Assembly (NCBI RefSeq): GCF_918797505.1 | Contig: NC_092797.1 | Span: 54,658,157-54,722,156 of the forward strand | DNA length: 64,000 nt | Source of the DNA: Bemisia tabaci | Lineage: Eukaryota > Arthropoda > Insecta > Hemiptera > Aleyrodidae | Reading direction: 5' to 3' | In this document: in pieces, positions 1 to 10,202 of the stretch | Layout: each line of letters starts with the position of its first letter | Position numbering within the stretch: position 1 is the first letter of the stretch | The notes under the pieces: model-generated | The model's input: the letters and a program-made list of their open reading frames with translations, nothing else | Databases searched by the model: none | What the model was told of the DNA's origin: nothing | Translations under genes and position numbers: made by a program

Positions 1-1279
1 AAAAAATAAAATGAAGGGGAGGGGGGGAATGTATAAATTACAATTTAATATGATTGACCTCAGAATGTGACAAGCAATTCAATTATAAAAAGGAGAAAAA
101 ATTGAGTGAAATTACAAAAAATTAGCCTCTTGCAAGGGGCTTCCTTGTATGAGTTTTGACCTGAAGACAAGTAAATCCCGTTATATTATTAAAACGAAAT
201 TGACTCCATAGTTTAATGCCTTAGTTTCTTGAATACGATTATTTTAAGCACTCGATTTATATCAGCAATTTTACCCATGAGGTGATTTCCTGAGAGCTGA
301 TAATATCACGAATTTCTCATAGAGCCCTTCAAAAATGGCTTGCTTTTTGGGCAGCCGATTCGGCCATCAAACCGAGGTTTAAATGGAAGCTGATAATAAC
401 ACAAAGCTCTGAGAACAATTTTAAGATGAGAATAGGAACGGTTTGTAAATAACGAGGAGAGGCGGGCATTCTGTTCAGCATATCGATACATAAGTATTTT
501 CACACGTAGAATTCAATTTTCACGTCAGGGAGTCGACATATTTTGATTTTTTCGATTTTATACGGGAAATTTATGGTTTTTCGGGATTGAAATTACTTAC
601 AATTGTTTCATGAAAAATGAATGCACCCAAAATGACTATAGCATTTTGACTTTCACATACCTACGTGCACTCACTAAATTGATTGGTAAATTCAAAGAGT
701 GGGTACATCGACCTGGTATATCAAGTTTCTGCGATTTTTTACGGCAAATCGGTAGATTTTCGGGATGTTGGATTGCTTACTTTCAATTCATGAATGAATA
801 AAGCATGGACATGGTTGAGCTTCTTTGCATGAAAAGACGTTTAAAATAACAAAATCAAGACATATTTAATACAATTGCATTTATATCGAGTCAATTTCTT
901 TTCAATAATATAACGGGATTTATAATACCGGTGATTTGGGTATTTTAGCCCCAAAATACCTTTAAATCGACTTTATCTTCTAGGAATTCGACAGAATTTT
1001 TCCTTTCTTCGCTTAAATTTTTCCGTACCACTTTTCTTCAAGAATCTGATAAGATTTTGCTTGAGGCGGATCAAAAAACTTAAATTTGTTCGAATAGCTT
1101 TCTAGATTCACAATACACGGTCTCGTCAAGGTGCGTCGTTGACCTTGCAGTGTTGGATCGTGAATTCTCTTGTTGTGCTGCTTGCCTTTTTTGAAATCTC
1201 TGTAAATGAAAACTAAAGGGGTTGATATGTGCGAGTTAATGACGCGCCTTATCAACACATTGTGTTGGAGTTCACTGCT
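1..1279. repeat. dispersed repeat family A, copy 1 (cut by window edge)
   Basis: Aligns by eye with 44949-46529 in the same orientation, ending at the shared GAGTTCACTGCT. Copy 1 lacks a segment of about 190 bp present near 45160-45340 of copy 2. The part around 315-420 (CCGATTCGGCCATC, then AAATGGAAGCTGATAATAAC) also matches 17400-17470, so the family belongs to the large composite element at 17.4-25.5 kb. Confidence 0.75.
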
Positions 1280-1334
1280 TGTTTTTTTTTTTTTTTTTAA
1301 GCAAATATATCCATTTGATCGATTCATCATACTT

Positions 1335-1640
1335 TCTAAGGAGCTCTTTTCTCATGCTAAGGAGCCAAGGCCGGGGGCCACCCACCTGGCCCCTAAGGAG
1401 CCAAAGCCGGGGGCTGTGCACCTGGCACCTGGAAATCTGACCGACCGGAAACCACAATCTACGTGATTCGTTAGCAACCCGAAATTTCACCTGACTGGAA
1501 ATCGAAAATCTTAATTTTTACTCGACCAGAAATGTGCCCCAATCGGAAACTTGACTCAACTGGAAATCGACCCGATCGGAAATGTGTTCCACCCCACAAT
1601 TTGGTCATTCTCCGACGGAGAATAACCAATCTGAATATTG
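1335..1640. repeat. tail of composite repeat with two minisatellite monomers
   Basis: Carries two GC-rich monomers (CTAAGGAGCC..GGGGGC) in the opposite orientation to the array at 18.1-21.1 kb, followed by the same clustered CCGGAAATC motifs that flank that array. This looks like a contracted or ancestral version of the same structure. Confidence 0.65.
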
Positions 1641-1866
1641 ACATACGTCCAAATATGTGACAATGAGCATTCAATTGGGTCAGGCAGTCAACTGTCTTAG
1701 ATTACGAAAGTCTCAAGATAATATTTTTGGCAATTTCTGCCATTTTGGATTTTTGAATTTCAAAACTTTGAGTTGAAATTCAAGTTTCTCGTGAAAAAAT
1801 ACCTCCTGACACCATGACGGTAACAGTCAAGTTTCATACGTTAGTGCGCGTCATTACGTTAGTGTA

Positions 1867-2042
1867 ATTACATTTGATACCGTGCAATACTTTCGTGGTG
1901 GAATAGTTGCATTGGCGCCTACAAACCTAACAGGGATACTCGTACTGCATGCATTGCGCCATGAGTGCAGTATCCCTGTTAGGTTTGTAGGTGCCAATGC
2001 AACTATTCCACCACGAAAGTATTGCACAGTATCCAATGTAAT
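1867..2042. repeat. hairpin element, copy 1 (about 80-bp arms)
   Basis: An almost perfect inverted repeat: TTGGCGCCTACAAACCTAAC near 1913-1932 mirrors GTTAGGTTTGTAGGTGCCAA near 1979-1998, and pairing extends outward to about ATTACATT / AATGTAAT. The loop is about 1945-1962. Shares its inner stem with the hairpins at 13.45 and 50.2 kb. Confidence 0.8.
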
Positions 2043-2967
2043 TGAAGGCGCATTAACGTATGAAAATTGACTATTACCGTCAACCGCTGTTTGCCAAGTG
2101 GTAACTTCACGCCGAGTCAAACATTTTACAGGGTTCAAATTTTCAAAAAAGATACTCATGGTATAATAACCGTGTTTTAGCGCACTTTTTCGATGGCTCC
2201 TGAGTTTTTTTTAAGGTCTAGAGAGATGATATTGATATAAGTCGAAATTCACGATTTTGCTCAGAAGAATGGCAACGTCGCAGCGTGTCAAAATTATCAG
2301 AAGGGGAGCATTGGGAGTATTTTAGCTGCTAATTTCACACTCTGGTTACAATTTAAGCATCTGTAACGTTAATTTATCGAGAGGGAAAAATCATCAAAAA
2401 CAGTCAAAAATTCGCAATTTTCATGCGTGAAAATGGCAATCGGCTGTCGGGTCAAAAGCATTAAGGGGGTCCAAAACTTCACTAGGGTGTAGTTTATGAA
2501 CTAACTTTTCCCTATGTTTAATTTGCAGACCCCTCCGACTTTATTTTTTGGGAGCGAAAAATTACCGAAAAACAGTAAAAATTCGCTATTTTTGCGGGGA
2601 TAAATGGCACCTGCGCGTCGGGTTAATTTTGTCCGATTGACCCCAAATTTCATTTTACGTGTTTTTGAACATGCTGTAACCGATTTAGAGGGTTACGGCT
2701 ATAAATTTCCGAAATTCATTTTTTGTGGACAACCCTAAGCGACGTAAATTTGACAGCCGCAGTTTTTCACAGGGCCCTTACACTCGCACACAGCGTGTCA
2801 CAGTGAGGTTGACATCCCGACGGAACTGATGGGAGAGCCCAGGGATGAAGCAGTTCATTTCTGGCAGCCCTGCCCGTAGCCAGCGAGTGCAAGGAGCGGC
2901 AGGGTGTGTGTCAAGATTCCCTCTGTCAAATAACCCCCGTCAGCACAAATCCATGATGGGTTGAGGT
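2043..2967. other. no gene; three diverged tandem units
   Basis: Related stretches start near 2250, 2411 and 2581 (ATTCxC.ATTTT followed by AATGGCA and GxGTCxxGT), spaced about 160-170 bp, suggesting an old tandem repeat. Nothing else recognised; 2790-2967 is unassigned. Confidence 0.45.
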
Positions 2968-3135
2968 CAGTGGCGTGGTGTGAATGATCGATTATCGATA
3001 TTTCCCCATATAAAGCTGTGGTAGAGAATCCATTATTAAGGTGTTGGTTGCGAACACCCTGTTTGTCGATCCTTTTCCATAGGTTCAAATTTATAGCAGA
3101 TCAATCGATGAATTGAAAAACACGCCACGCCACTA
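2968..3135. mobile_element. hAT-type MITE with 8-bp target duplication
   Basis: 168 bp starting CAGTGGCGTGG and ending CCACGCCACTA, flanked on both sides by GTTGAGGT (2960-2967 and 3136-3143). CAGTGGCG-type ends plus an 8-bp duplication fit hAT. Relatives lie at 60570-60742, 32524-32680 and about 54850-55190. Confidence 0.85.
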
Positions 3136-3188
3136 GTTGAGGTGGTGACGAGACACGAGATTATGTTAACCGGAGCTTGCCACACTTA

Positions 3189-3556
3189 GACCGCGTTCAG
3201 CAGAAAGGAACCAAACCATATCGGCTATTGCCATATTCAACTGGGCTATTTAATTTTTTAGTCGAGTCGGGCATACTCTCGTGCGTTCGCGATCATGAAT
3301 AATTGGACTGCGTTTAGCAGGAAGGACCCAAGCCTCATCAGTTATTGCCAAATTTAACGATGCATTTAATTTTTTACAAGAGAACGTTTGTGCGGATTCT
3401 TTTGGAAATTTTAAGGAATTTGCTCCGCACAATGCAGAAAATTCACTGAAATTTACACAAAAATCCGCACAACCGTTTTCATGTACAAAATTACATTGCC
3501 TCATTAAATTTGGCAAGAACTGATGTGACTTGATTCCTTTCTGTTTGATTCGGTCC
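3189..3556. mobile_element. GGACCGCG-type MITEs (one end fragment, one full copy)
   Basis: The full copy is 3305-3556, starting GGACTGCGTTTAGCAGGAAG and ending in its inverse CGGTCC. An end fragment of the same family is at 3189-3250. Family members contain internal TCCGCACAA / TTGTGCGGA inverted motifs. Others lie at 28471-30690, 44058, 46530-46711 and 61747-62225. Confidence 0.7.
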
Positions 3557-5399
3557 TTTTGATCAATGGCTTTCGAAAGGTGAGGGTGTTGGCAAAGCAG
3601 CTCGTCCAATTTACTCCCAATTACCGTCCTCTACTTTGAGGATTTTCAAAAAAGAATCTCTCACGTGTGATGAGAAAACCAATGCTTCTTTCATACGGGT
3701 GAAGGGGAAAACTTTGGTGGACGTATTTTACATTGTATTTTTAAAACCCAGCAACACTGAATTTCAGCTACATTAGGTGGCTTAGATTTGAGCTTCATGG
3801 TCCGGTGCAGCCCAAATTAGTAGACAATAAATTATGAAATTGAGGAGCTATTGGAGGGGTTCAATCATAACACATTTCTCTCATGGCTCGCCGTTTACTA
3901 CGGAGAAAGGGGCTAAAGGAATTTTTTCCTTCGGTTTTTCTTTTCATTCGCCGGAAAAAAACCGTCAGGGTCCTTTTATAAATGAAGTTAGGCCGAAGTT
4001 CGGAATTATTTAACACCCCTTTTCTCCTTAGTCGCGGACCCCTCCTCCTCTGATAAAATTACTTTTCTGTGTCTCCTTACAGACCACTTTAAAACTTTCG
4101 ATATTTCGTCGATAAAATATTAAACATTATTTTATTTGGAGCACTGCACACACATATACAACCCCCCCCACTCCATTTCCCCTATCCATCACTTTGGATT
4201 GGGCCGGACTCCTTCCTTCAGTCGACAGCAAGACGTATTTGAACACCATATTATCCAATAGGGAACTCCTATCTCTGGCTTATCCATGAGGGAACCTATT
4301 TGCATAGGGAAACGAATTTCACTTGTGCTGTTTCTAGAACGAGCCAGAGATAGTAGTTCCTTATTGCAAAATGGTAATCTCACATTGATGGCCCTTAATT
4401 TAATGTATTTACGCAAAAGGGGGTAATTGTTGGTTACATCATTAAAAATAAACTTACATTATTTTTTGTGAGCAAAAAGGGTTGATTAGTATAAACATTT
4501 TAGTTTTCTAAAATTTGGTTATCTATTAAAATATGCAAGCAATTATTCTATCAGGTACCTCGATAAAAATCAATTATTATATTAAGAAGTCATGATGGGG
4601 CACTTTTTAAAGTCTTGAAGCGGTTATTTCTTGTTTTTAAATCGTTCAGATAATGCTTGGGTCCCATAGGCCTATAATAGCTCCTTAAATAGACTCTATC
4701 CTGAATTTTGAAAGCAAGGGCAGACACGCAGGAATAAGAATAAATAACTATATTTAATCTACAAAAAATAGTAACAACTTGAAACGAAACAAAACTTAGG
4801 ATAGAAAAATATTTACAAAAGTGAAATTCATAGCATATTGAAGCTCACAACGTTTGGTAAAGTATGAGAAGAAATGCAATTTATAAAATCTTGCCAGTTA
4901 TATTGTTACTTAATTGCGTTTGTAAAACTTGATTTGAAATGAGCCTCACTTTGCTCGATGAAGAAAAGCAAAAGCTTACAACTCACAAACTGTTTTTCAT
5001 TTGTGTTTTTAAGCCTAGTCGAACACGAATATAGATTTTGAAGGATTTTCAGGATGGTGGAATAAAAGCGACGGCTATTCTACTATGTTCTAGATGAAAC
5101 TGTTTCTATAGAAAAAGTTTACTTTCTAAAATCAGTCTAAATAGTGGCCTCTGGTAAAACAAGCCAAGCTATTATTAATGTAAATTTGTAGGTTTTCACT
5201 TCGAAAAATTTAAGAAGATGATAAATAATAAAAAAAAAAAATACATTAGCAAATGAGAATACTATTCTACTTGAGAAAAAAAATATAATACAACTTTTCT
5301 AGTTACGCACAGGTATTTCACCAGTATTGCACAAATCAAATGTATGAAAAGATTTGAAGGAGCGTATTCCCTTACTCTCTTTCTCTGGTTCATTTTCAA
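3557..5399. other. no gene seen; one diverged MITE
   Basis: 4230-4385 resembles the TTACATTTTGCAATAAGGAAC family: CCTATCTCTGGCT mirrors AGCCAGAGATAG, followed by TTCCTTATTGCAAAATG. The rest is AT-rich with no supported ORF. Confidence 0.4.
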
Positions 5400-6225
5400 T
5401 GCATCACTGCACAAAAATAAATTAACTTTAGCTTGCAATTGTAAAATTCACTACTTACAATAGCATTATCACTTAGTCCGTCTTTTCTTGCACTGAGTGT
5501 TGCAGCCAAAGATTTGAAGGGAAATTTGACGTCCTCGTGTCCGGTTTCATACTTAAAATAATTGAATAGTCTGTGTCTCATTTTCAATCAAGCTTAAACA
5601 ACTTTAAACACACAGACTCAGATTCTTTGCGAAAACACAAGGACTTGTTTCAATCTTGACTGGTTAATTAACTCATACATAAAATCAAAAAATAACTCTT
5701 TATTCATTGTTAAAAAACGACTAAAATGGTTTCCGCAAAAGAGAAAAGGGAAAATCATACTGCCAGTGGCAATTATCACAAGTTGCAACACTGGGGCAAT
5801 CCCCTTTAAATTAACGTAAAACAGTTCTACCAATCAACATAAGTGTCCCCTTCTCTCTATGCTAGTCACAAGAAAGGAAGGCTATTGCTTTATATTTACC
5901 CAAATAGCGTAAGTAAATGTGAAATAATGATATACTCTCTCAGATATATTATCTGGTGATACCGAATTTTCCTTTTCATTGATCAGAAGAGGAATTCTGT
6001 TTGAAAGTTTTTTTCTCCGTAGATTCCCTTTAAAAGTGCAATTTTTAAAAAAAAGATCACAGTGTACAATTTTAAATAATTTTACCACAAATTTTAGTTT
6101 ACAGGGACTTAAAAGGCTTTCGTGCTTCCAGCAGAAATCAACCTTCGAAGGAGGAAGAGGAACATCAAATTCATTCTCGGTAACAAGAGAATATCTGCTT
6201 GAAAACTCACCTTACAAAATCCACT
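5400..6225 (-). pseudogene. possible decayed or partial multi-exon coding region
   Basis: Three suggestive minus-strand stretches. 5581-5459 encodes 41 residues (MRHRLFNYFKYETGHEDVKF onward) ending exactly at a GTAAGT donor, but the nearest acceptor leads straight into TGA. 5833-5618 encodes a hydrophobic stretch then FLFCGNHFSRFLTMNKELFF, which loosely recalls the C-terminal part of insect odorant receptors. 6222-5882 is open for about 110 codons with VTENEFDVPLPPSKVDFCW and RIPLLINEKENSV. Frames and splice sites do not join cleanly. It may be chance ORFs in AT-rich DNA. I do not assign a function. Confidence 0.2.
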
Positions 6226-6503
6226 GCTTGAATCTAGACTGATATTATTACCTTCTAATTAGAAAAAATAGAGTTACTAAGAAAAACATGGTTTCATCCA
6301 CTTCAAAAATTTCCAGCATTTTCAAGCAGACCATTCTCTGAATACCAAGATATTTTAACTCATTTTGTGAATTAAAAAACACCATGCTTAAACTTTAAAA
6401 AGATGAAAAGTATGATGTATAGCATATACAGTATGGAACTGATGTTCATGATTTAACATTTCCAGCCAGTAGAGCTGAACCGATCAGCAGCTTTGTGCGT
6501 ATA

Positions 6504-7788
6504 CAGGGTGTCTCACGAAAAACGAGCCACCTTGAATATCTGCCGAACGCGTCGGAATTTCGAAAAATGGTAAAAGACGTGTTCGTTTATATCGAAGGGG
6601 ACACCTTCTGGCGTATTCGACATTTTCCCAAACCGCGGGAGGGGCGCGGGGCGGGGGGTGCCCCACCCGTAAGTCGAACTTTTCAAATGGCACCCCTACT
6701 TTTTTATTTCAGAAATCAATTTTACGCAAAAAAACAAGCCACCCTGTCCAAACCGAATGTAAATCGGACAATTTTTCAGTGATTGACAGAGTTTGAAACA
6801 TTTTTTTCATGCTCTTTTCAAAAATTTCCCACGCCCAATGGAATTGCCGTATCAAACCAAACTCTCCGCCAAAAAAATTCTTAAACATGGCACTTTCGAT
6901 AAAAAAATAAAAAAATCTGCTGCACTCGAAATCTGGAGCACGCGGAGCCCTTCTTTACGACATTAAAATTCGTTATACCGAACATTTCCGAGGGGCGCTC
7001 ATCGGGAGGGAGTAGTAAGTTTTAGACAAGAATTATTAATCTTTTTTCTGAAGCATAAGAAACCGTGTCCATGAAGAAGCAGTTAAGTAGAAAAACAAAT
7101 GGATTAGCTTTTTGGGGGGGGGGGGGAGGGGGGGGGGTCAATGACATGAGCCGGACCTTGATACTTCTGAGGACGCTATTTTTCCGCGGTGCGTTGTTTT
7201 TCTACTTAACTGCTTCTTCATGGACACGGTTTCTTATGCTTCAGAAAAAAGATTAATAATTCTTGTCTAAAACTTACTACTCCCTCCCGATGAGCGCCCC
7301 TCGGAAATGTTCGGTATAACGAATTTTAATGTCGTAAAGAAGGGCTCCGCGTGCTCCAGATTTCGAGTGCAGCAGATTTTTTTATTTTTTTATCGAAAGT
7401 GCCATGTTTAAGAATTTTTTTGGCGGAGAGTTTGGTTTGATACGGCAATTCCATTGGGCGTGGGAAATTTTTGAAAAGAGCATGAAAAAAATGTTTCAAA
7501 CTCTGTCAATCACTGAAAAATTGTCCGATTTACATTCGGTTTGGACAGGGTGGCTTGTTTTTTTGCGTAAAATTGATTTCTGAAATAAAAAAGTAGGGGT
7601 GCCATTTGAAAAGTTCGACTTACGGGTGGGGCACCCCCCGCCCCGCGCCCCTCCCGCGGTTTGGGAAAATGCCGAATACGCCAAAAGGTGTCCCCCTCGA
7701 TATAAACGAACACGTCTTTTACCGTTTTTCGAAATTCCGACGCGTTCGGCAGATATTCAAGGTGGCTCGTTTTTCGTGAGACACCCTG
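6504..7788. mobile_element. long snapback element, 593-bp arms, TATA duplication
   Basis: Arms 6504-7096 and 7196-7788 are inverted copies of exactly the same length with only a few substitutions; the loop of 99 bp holds a long G-run (about 7111-7138). Termini CAGGGTGTCTC / GAGACACCCTG are flanked by TATA on both sides (6500-6503 and 7789-7792). No transposase is encoded; mirrored ORFs in both arms (about 65-110 aa) are by-products of the inverted arms. Confidence 0.85.
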
Positions 7789-7792
7789 TATA

Positions 7793-8429
7793 AAGTGACC
7801 CACGCAGTTTCGCTGGTATGCAGACAGTACGTCACCATATATCTTCACCGATGTTCCCCCTTTATCTTACAACGAACAATTTCCTACAAACTTAAAGTTA
7901 GCGATATAACTTTTGAGACAGAGCCTTGCTCTTAAGAGGTTGCAAAAATTAACCACCAAAAATAAGAAACTCATGCCAGATTAATATTGCCGGTTTTGCA
8001 AGCTTTAAGGCGGGTCTATATATACTTACCTTGAAGCGCGTTAAAACAGTGGAATTTTAGTATACGTGTCTCAGTTTTCGTGATGACAAAAAGTTGTTAT
8101 TCATTCTAAGGATAGATCTCTAAAGTTTTACCTTGACTTTACTCGAAGCTGGTAAATTTGTCCTTTTTGAGAAGCTGTAATAAAGGTTTTTGAAAATCTA
8201 TTCTGATCACGATAATTCTTTCTGCCTTAAGGGCTTTTTCAAATGAAATAAGTTGAATAGAGGAACGATAATAAATACAACCTAAGGTAGAGAATCCAAG
8301 GAGAGAAAATACAAAAGGTGATGGCGAAGCTACCATCTTGAGATTTAGTTACGACAAAGAAACCTACATCAGTTCTTCAGCCACTAAAAAGAGCTAAACG
8401 AAGGCGCAAACACTGCTTCACGCCGCACG
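7793..8429. other. unassigned flank downstream of the minus-strand gene
   Basis: AT-rich, no supported ORF or repeat recognised. A minus ORF at 8336-8139 has no supporting feature. Confidence 0.4.
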
Positions 8430-8690
8430 TGACCCTCTTAGATATACTTTAATGATTGTGTACATACCAGCAATTATCCGACGACTACACGTAAAAGCCA
8501 ACCAAGATGTTGGTCCATTCTACCCTTGTCTTGCCTTGTCCAGTCAACAAAAACAAAATTCCCGTAATCGATCCGCAGGCATTGCTCCCCGTGGCGTATG
8601 AATGTATGTTTCTCTGCTGTTCCCACTTTCTGTATCTCCTCTATAAACAGCTGTCTCCAATACGGATGCAAAAACGCCTCAGTACTAGCG

Positions 8691-9975
8691 CATAGAGAAA
8701 AAAAAGGAGGTGTTTGTACGAGGTCTGTTAGATTAGAAACCGGATTTTGGTCATAACTAGCTCACAATGTGTCCGAATTAGGTTTTCTTGAGCTTTCCTG
8801 ATAGCTGGAAATTTATTTAAGAACGCTACGTTCACAGATTTTGTTTATTTTGATCAGTGTTTATTCTGTGTCATCTTGAATACGAGTAAGTCAGGTGCGT
8901 TTTGCGATTTTCATCATGCGATCACTGATAGAGCAAAGATACAACATTAAATTTTGTTTTAAACTCGGTATACCTTGTACCCAAACTTTTGGTGTGTGCT
9001 ACGTAAAGTTTACCACGATCATTGTATGAGATGTTCCCACTATTTTGAATGGGTTAAACGATTCTAAACTGGTCAGGAGTTCGTCAAAGATGAAGAGCAT
9101 GGGAATCGACCCTCAACGGCAACTGACATTTGTCACGTGGAAGATGTGCGGGCAAAAGTGCTCGAAAATGGTCGTTTCGAGCTTGTTGAACAAAGTAATA
9201 TTTCTGAAGGCTCTGTACATACAATTTTGATAGAATATGTAGACACGCATCGCATTTCAGGTACACTTGCCCTTGATTGTTGTCCATTGAACGAAAATCC
9301 AACCAAATGTCAATTTCCCTTTAGCTGCTTGAACGTTCTAACAATGATCCTACATTTTTGGATAGGATAATTTTCGGTGACAATACTTTAGTGTACGGCT
9401 ACGATATGGAGACGAAACTCCAATCGTCCTTGTGGGTTGAAAAATGTAGTGCAAGACCGAAAAAAGAGAGACAAGTTCAGTGAAACATAAAAATCGCAAA
9501 ACACCCTTGAGGTTGCCTTACTTCAAGCCACATACCAACGAAGCTAATTAGGATTTTTCAAATTTGTGAACGTTGCGTTCTTAAATATATTTTCAGCTAT
9601 CAGAAAAGCTCAAGAAAACGTAATTTGGACGCATTGTGGGCTAGTTATGACCAAAATCCGGTTTCTAATCTAACAGACCTCGTATTTCGGGCATCTTGAA
9701 ATTTTTCATAGAGTATCTATAGCTTTGATGACGTCATTGGGTACAGCGACGTTTTTATCCTGTCGATTTTCTTGGAAATGGTGTAATTTAAGGGAAAAAG
9801 TCATTCTATAAAAAGTGCTTGAAATTATATAAAGAGTTGATTTAAGTAAAAAAATCGGACATTATGGTCCGTTTTTACAGCGTCAACATAACCCTCAACG
9901 AGCGTCTTGTTTACATTGATGACGTAGGTGGGTACAAATCCTCAAGATGCAAACACCTCCTTTTTTTTCTCTATG
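8691..9975. mobile_element. TIR element with 9-bp target duplication, hosting a mariner
   Basis: Ends are CATAGAGAAAAAAAAGGAGG on the left and its inverse on the right. Both sides are flanked by GTACTAGCG (8682-8690 and 9976-9984). A 9-bp duplication fits Mutator-like elements best (hAT and P make 8). Excluding the nested mariner it is about 320 bp and encodes nothing visible. It lies in the 3' UTR of the minus-strand gene, 4 bp past the stop. Confidence 0.8.
8719..9682 (+). mobile_element. mariner-like element, inactive, TA duplication
   Basis: Terminal repeats begin CGAGGTCTGTTAGATTAG and are flanked by TA (8717-8718, 9683-9684). The interior on the plus strand still encodes recognisable mariner transposase pieces: KDEEHGN near 9088, then ISEGSVHTIL around 9200, and LLERSNNDPTFLDRIIFGDN followed by VYGYDMETKLQSSLW near 9325-9435. 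The frame is broken and the element is shorter than a full mariner (about 1.3 kb), so it has an internal deletion and cannot code for transposase. Confidence 0.85.
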
Positions 9976-9988
9976 GTACTAGCGTCAT

Positions 9989-10202
9989 CTATTGTTTGAA
10001 AAACATAACAGCCGACACAACGCCCTCAGAGTTATCCAGCTTGCTGATGTTTCCGTTCCCGTTGCTGCTTCGCTCTCCTCCTTTGTAAGGCTTTCCGATG
10101 ATTGGCCGAGAATCCTCGATCATCTTGATTCGGCTGTTGTAGTCCAGCTCCAGCGACTCTGACGTCACGATGCCGGCCCGCTTGTTGGAGCTCTCGGAAT
10201 TG
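9989..10202 (-). CDS. terminal exon, 70 codons and TAG stop
   Basis: Acceptor TTGTCTGCAG. The first base completes a Ser codon, then NSESSNKRAGIVTSESLELD leads to SKLDNSEGVVSAVMFFKQ and TAG at 9991-9989. I saw no convincing donor inside. The stop lies only 4 bp from the target duplication of the transposable element at 8691-9975, so the element sits at the very start of the 3' UTR. An alternative is that the last few residues are intronic and a further exon exists; I see no good candidate. Confidence 0.78.

Larger units (their letters stand above)
8430..9988 (-). other. probable 3' UTR interrupted by a transposable element
   Basis: Inferred extent. About 260 bp of host sequence (8430-8681) lies beyond the insertion, with an ATTAAA-type signal on the minus strand at 8452-8447. 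The inserted element supplies two AATAAA hexamers on the minus strand (8865-8860 and 8849-8844) that could shorten the transcript. A minus ORF at 8671-8474 lies here, but nothing else supports it as coding. Confidence 0.4.

Noticed and set aside
6484..7848. Mirrored ORFs (about 65-112 aa) in both arms of the snapback element
   Set aside because: They are the same non-coding arm read twice; no transposase motif.
8474..8671. 65-aa minus ORF as a further exon of the gene
   Set aside because: It lies beyond the TAG and beyond the transposon, with no matching acceptor phase seen; treated as 3' UTR.
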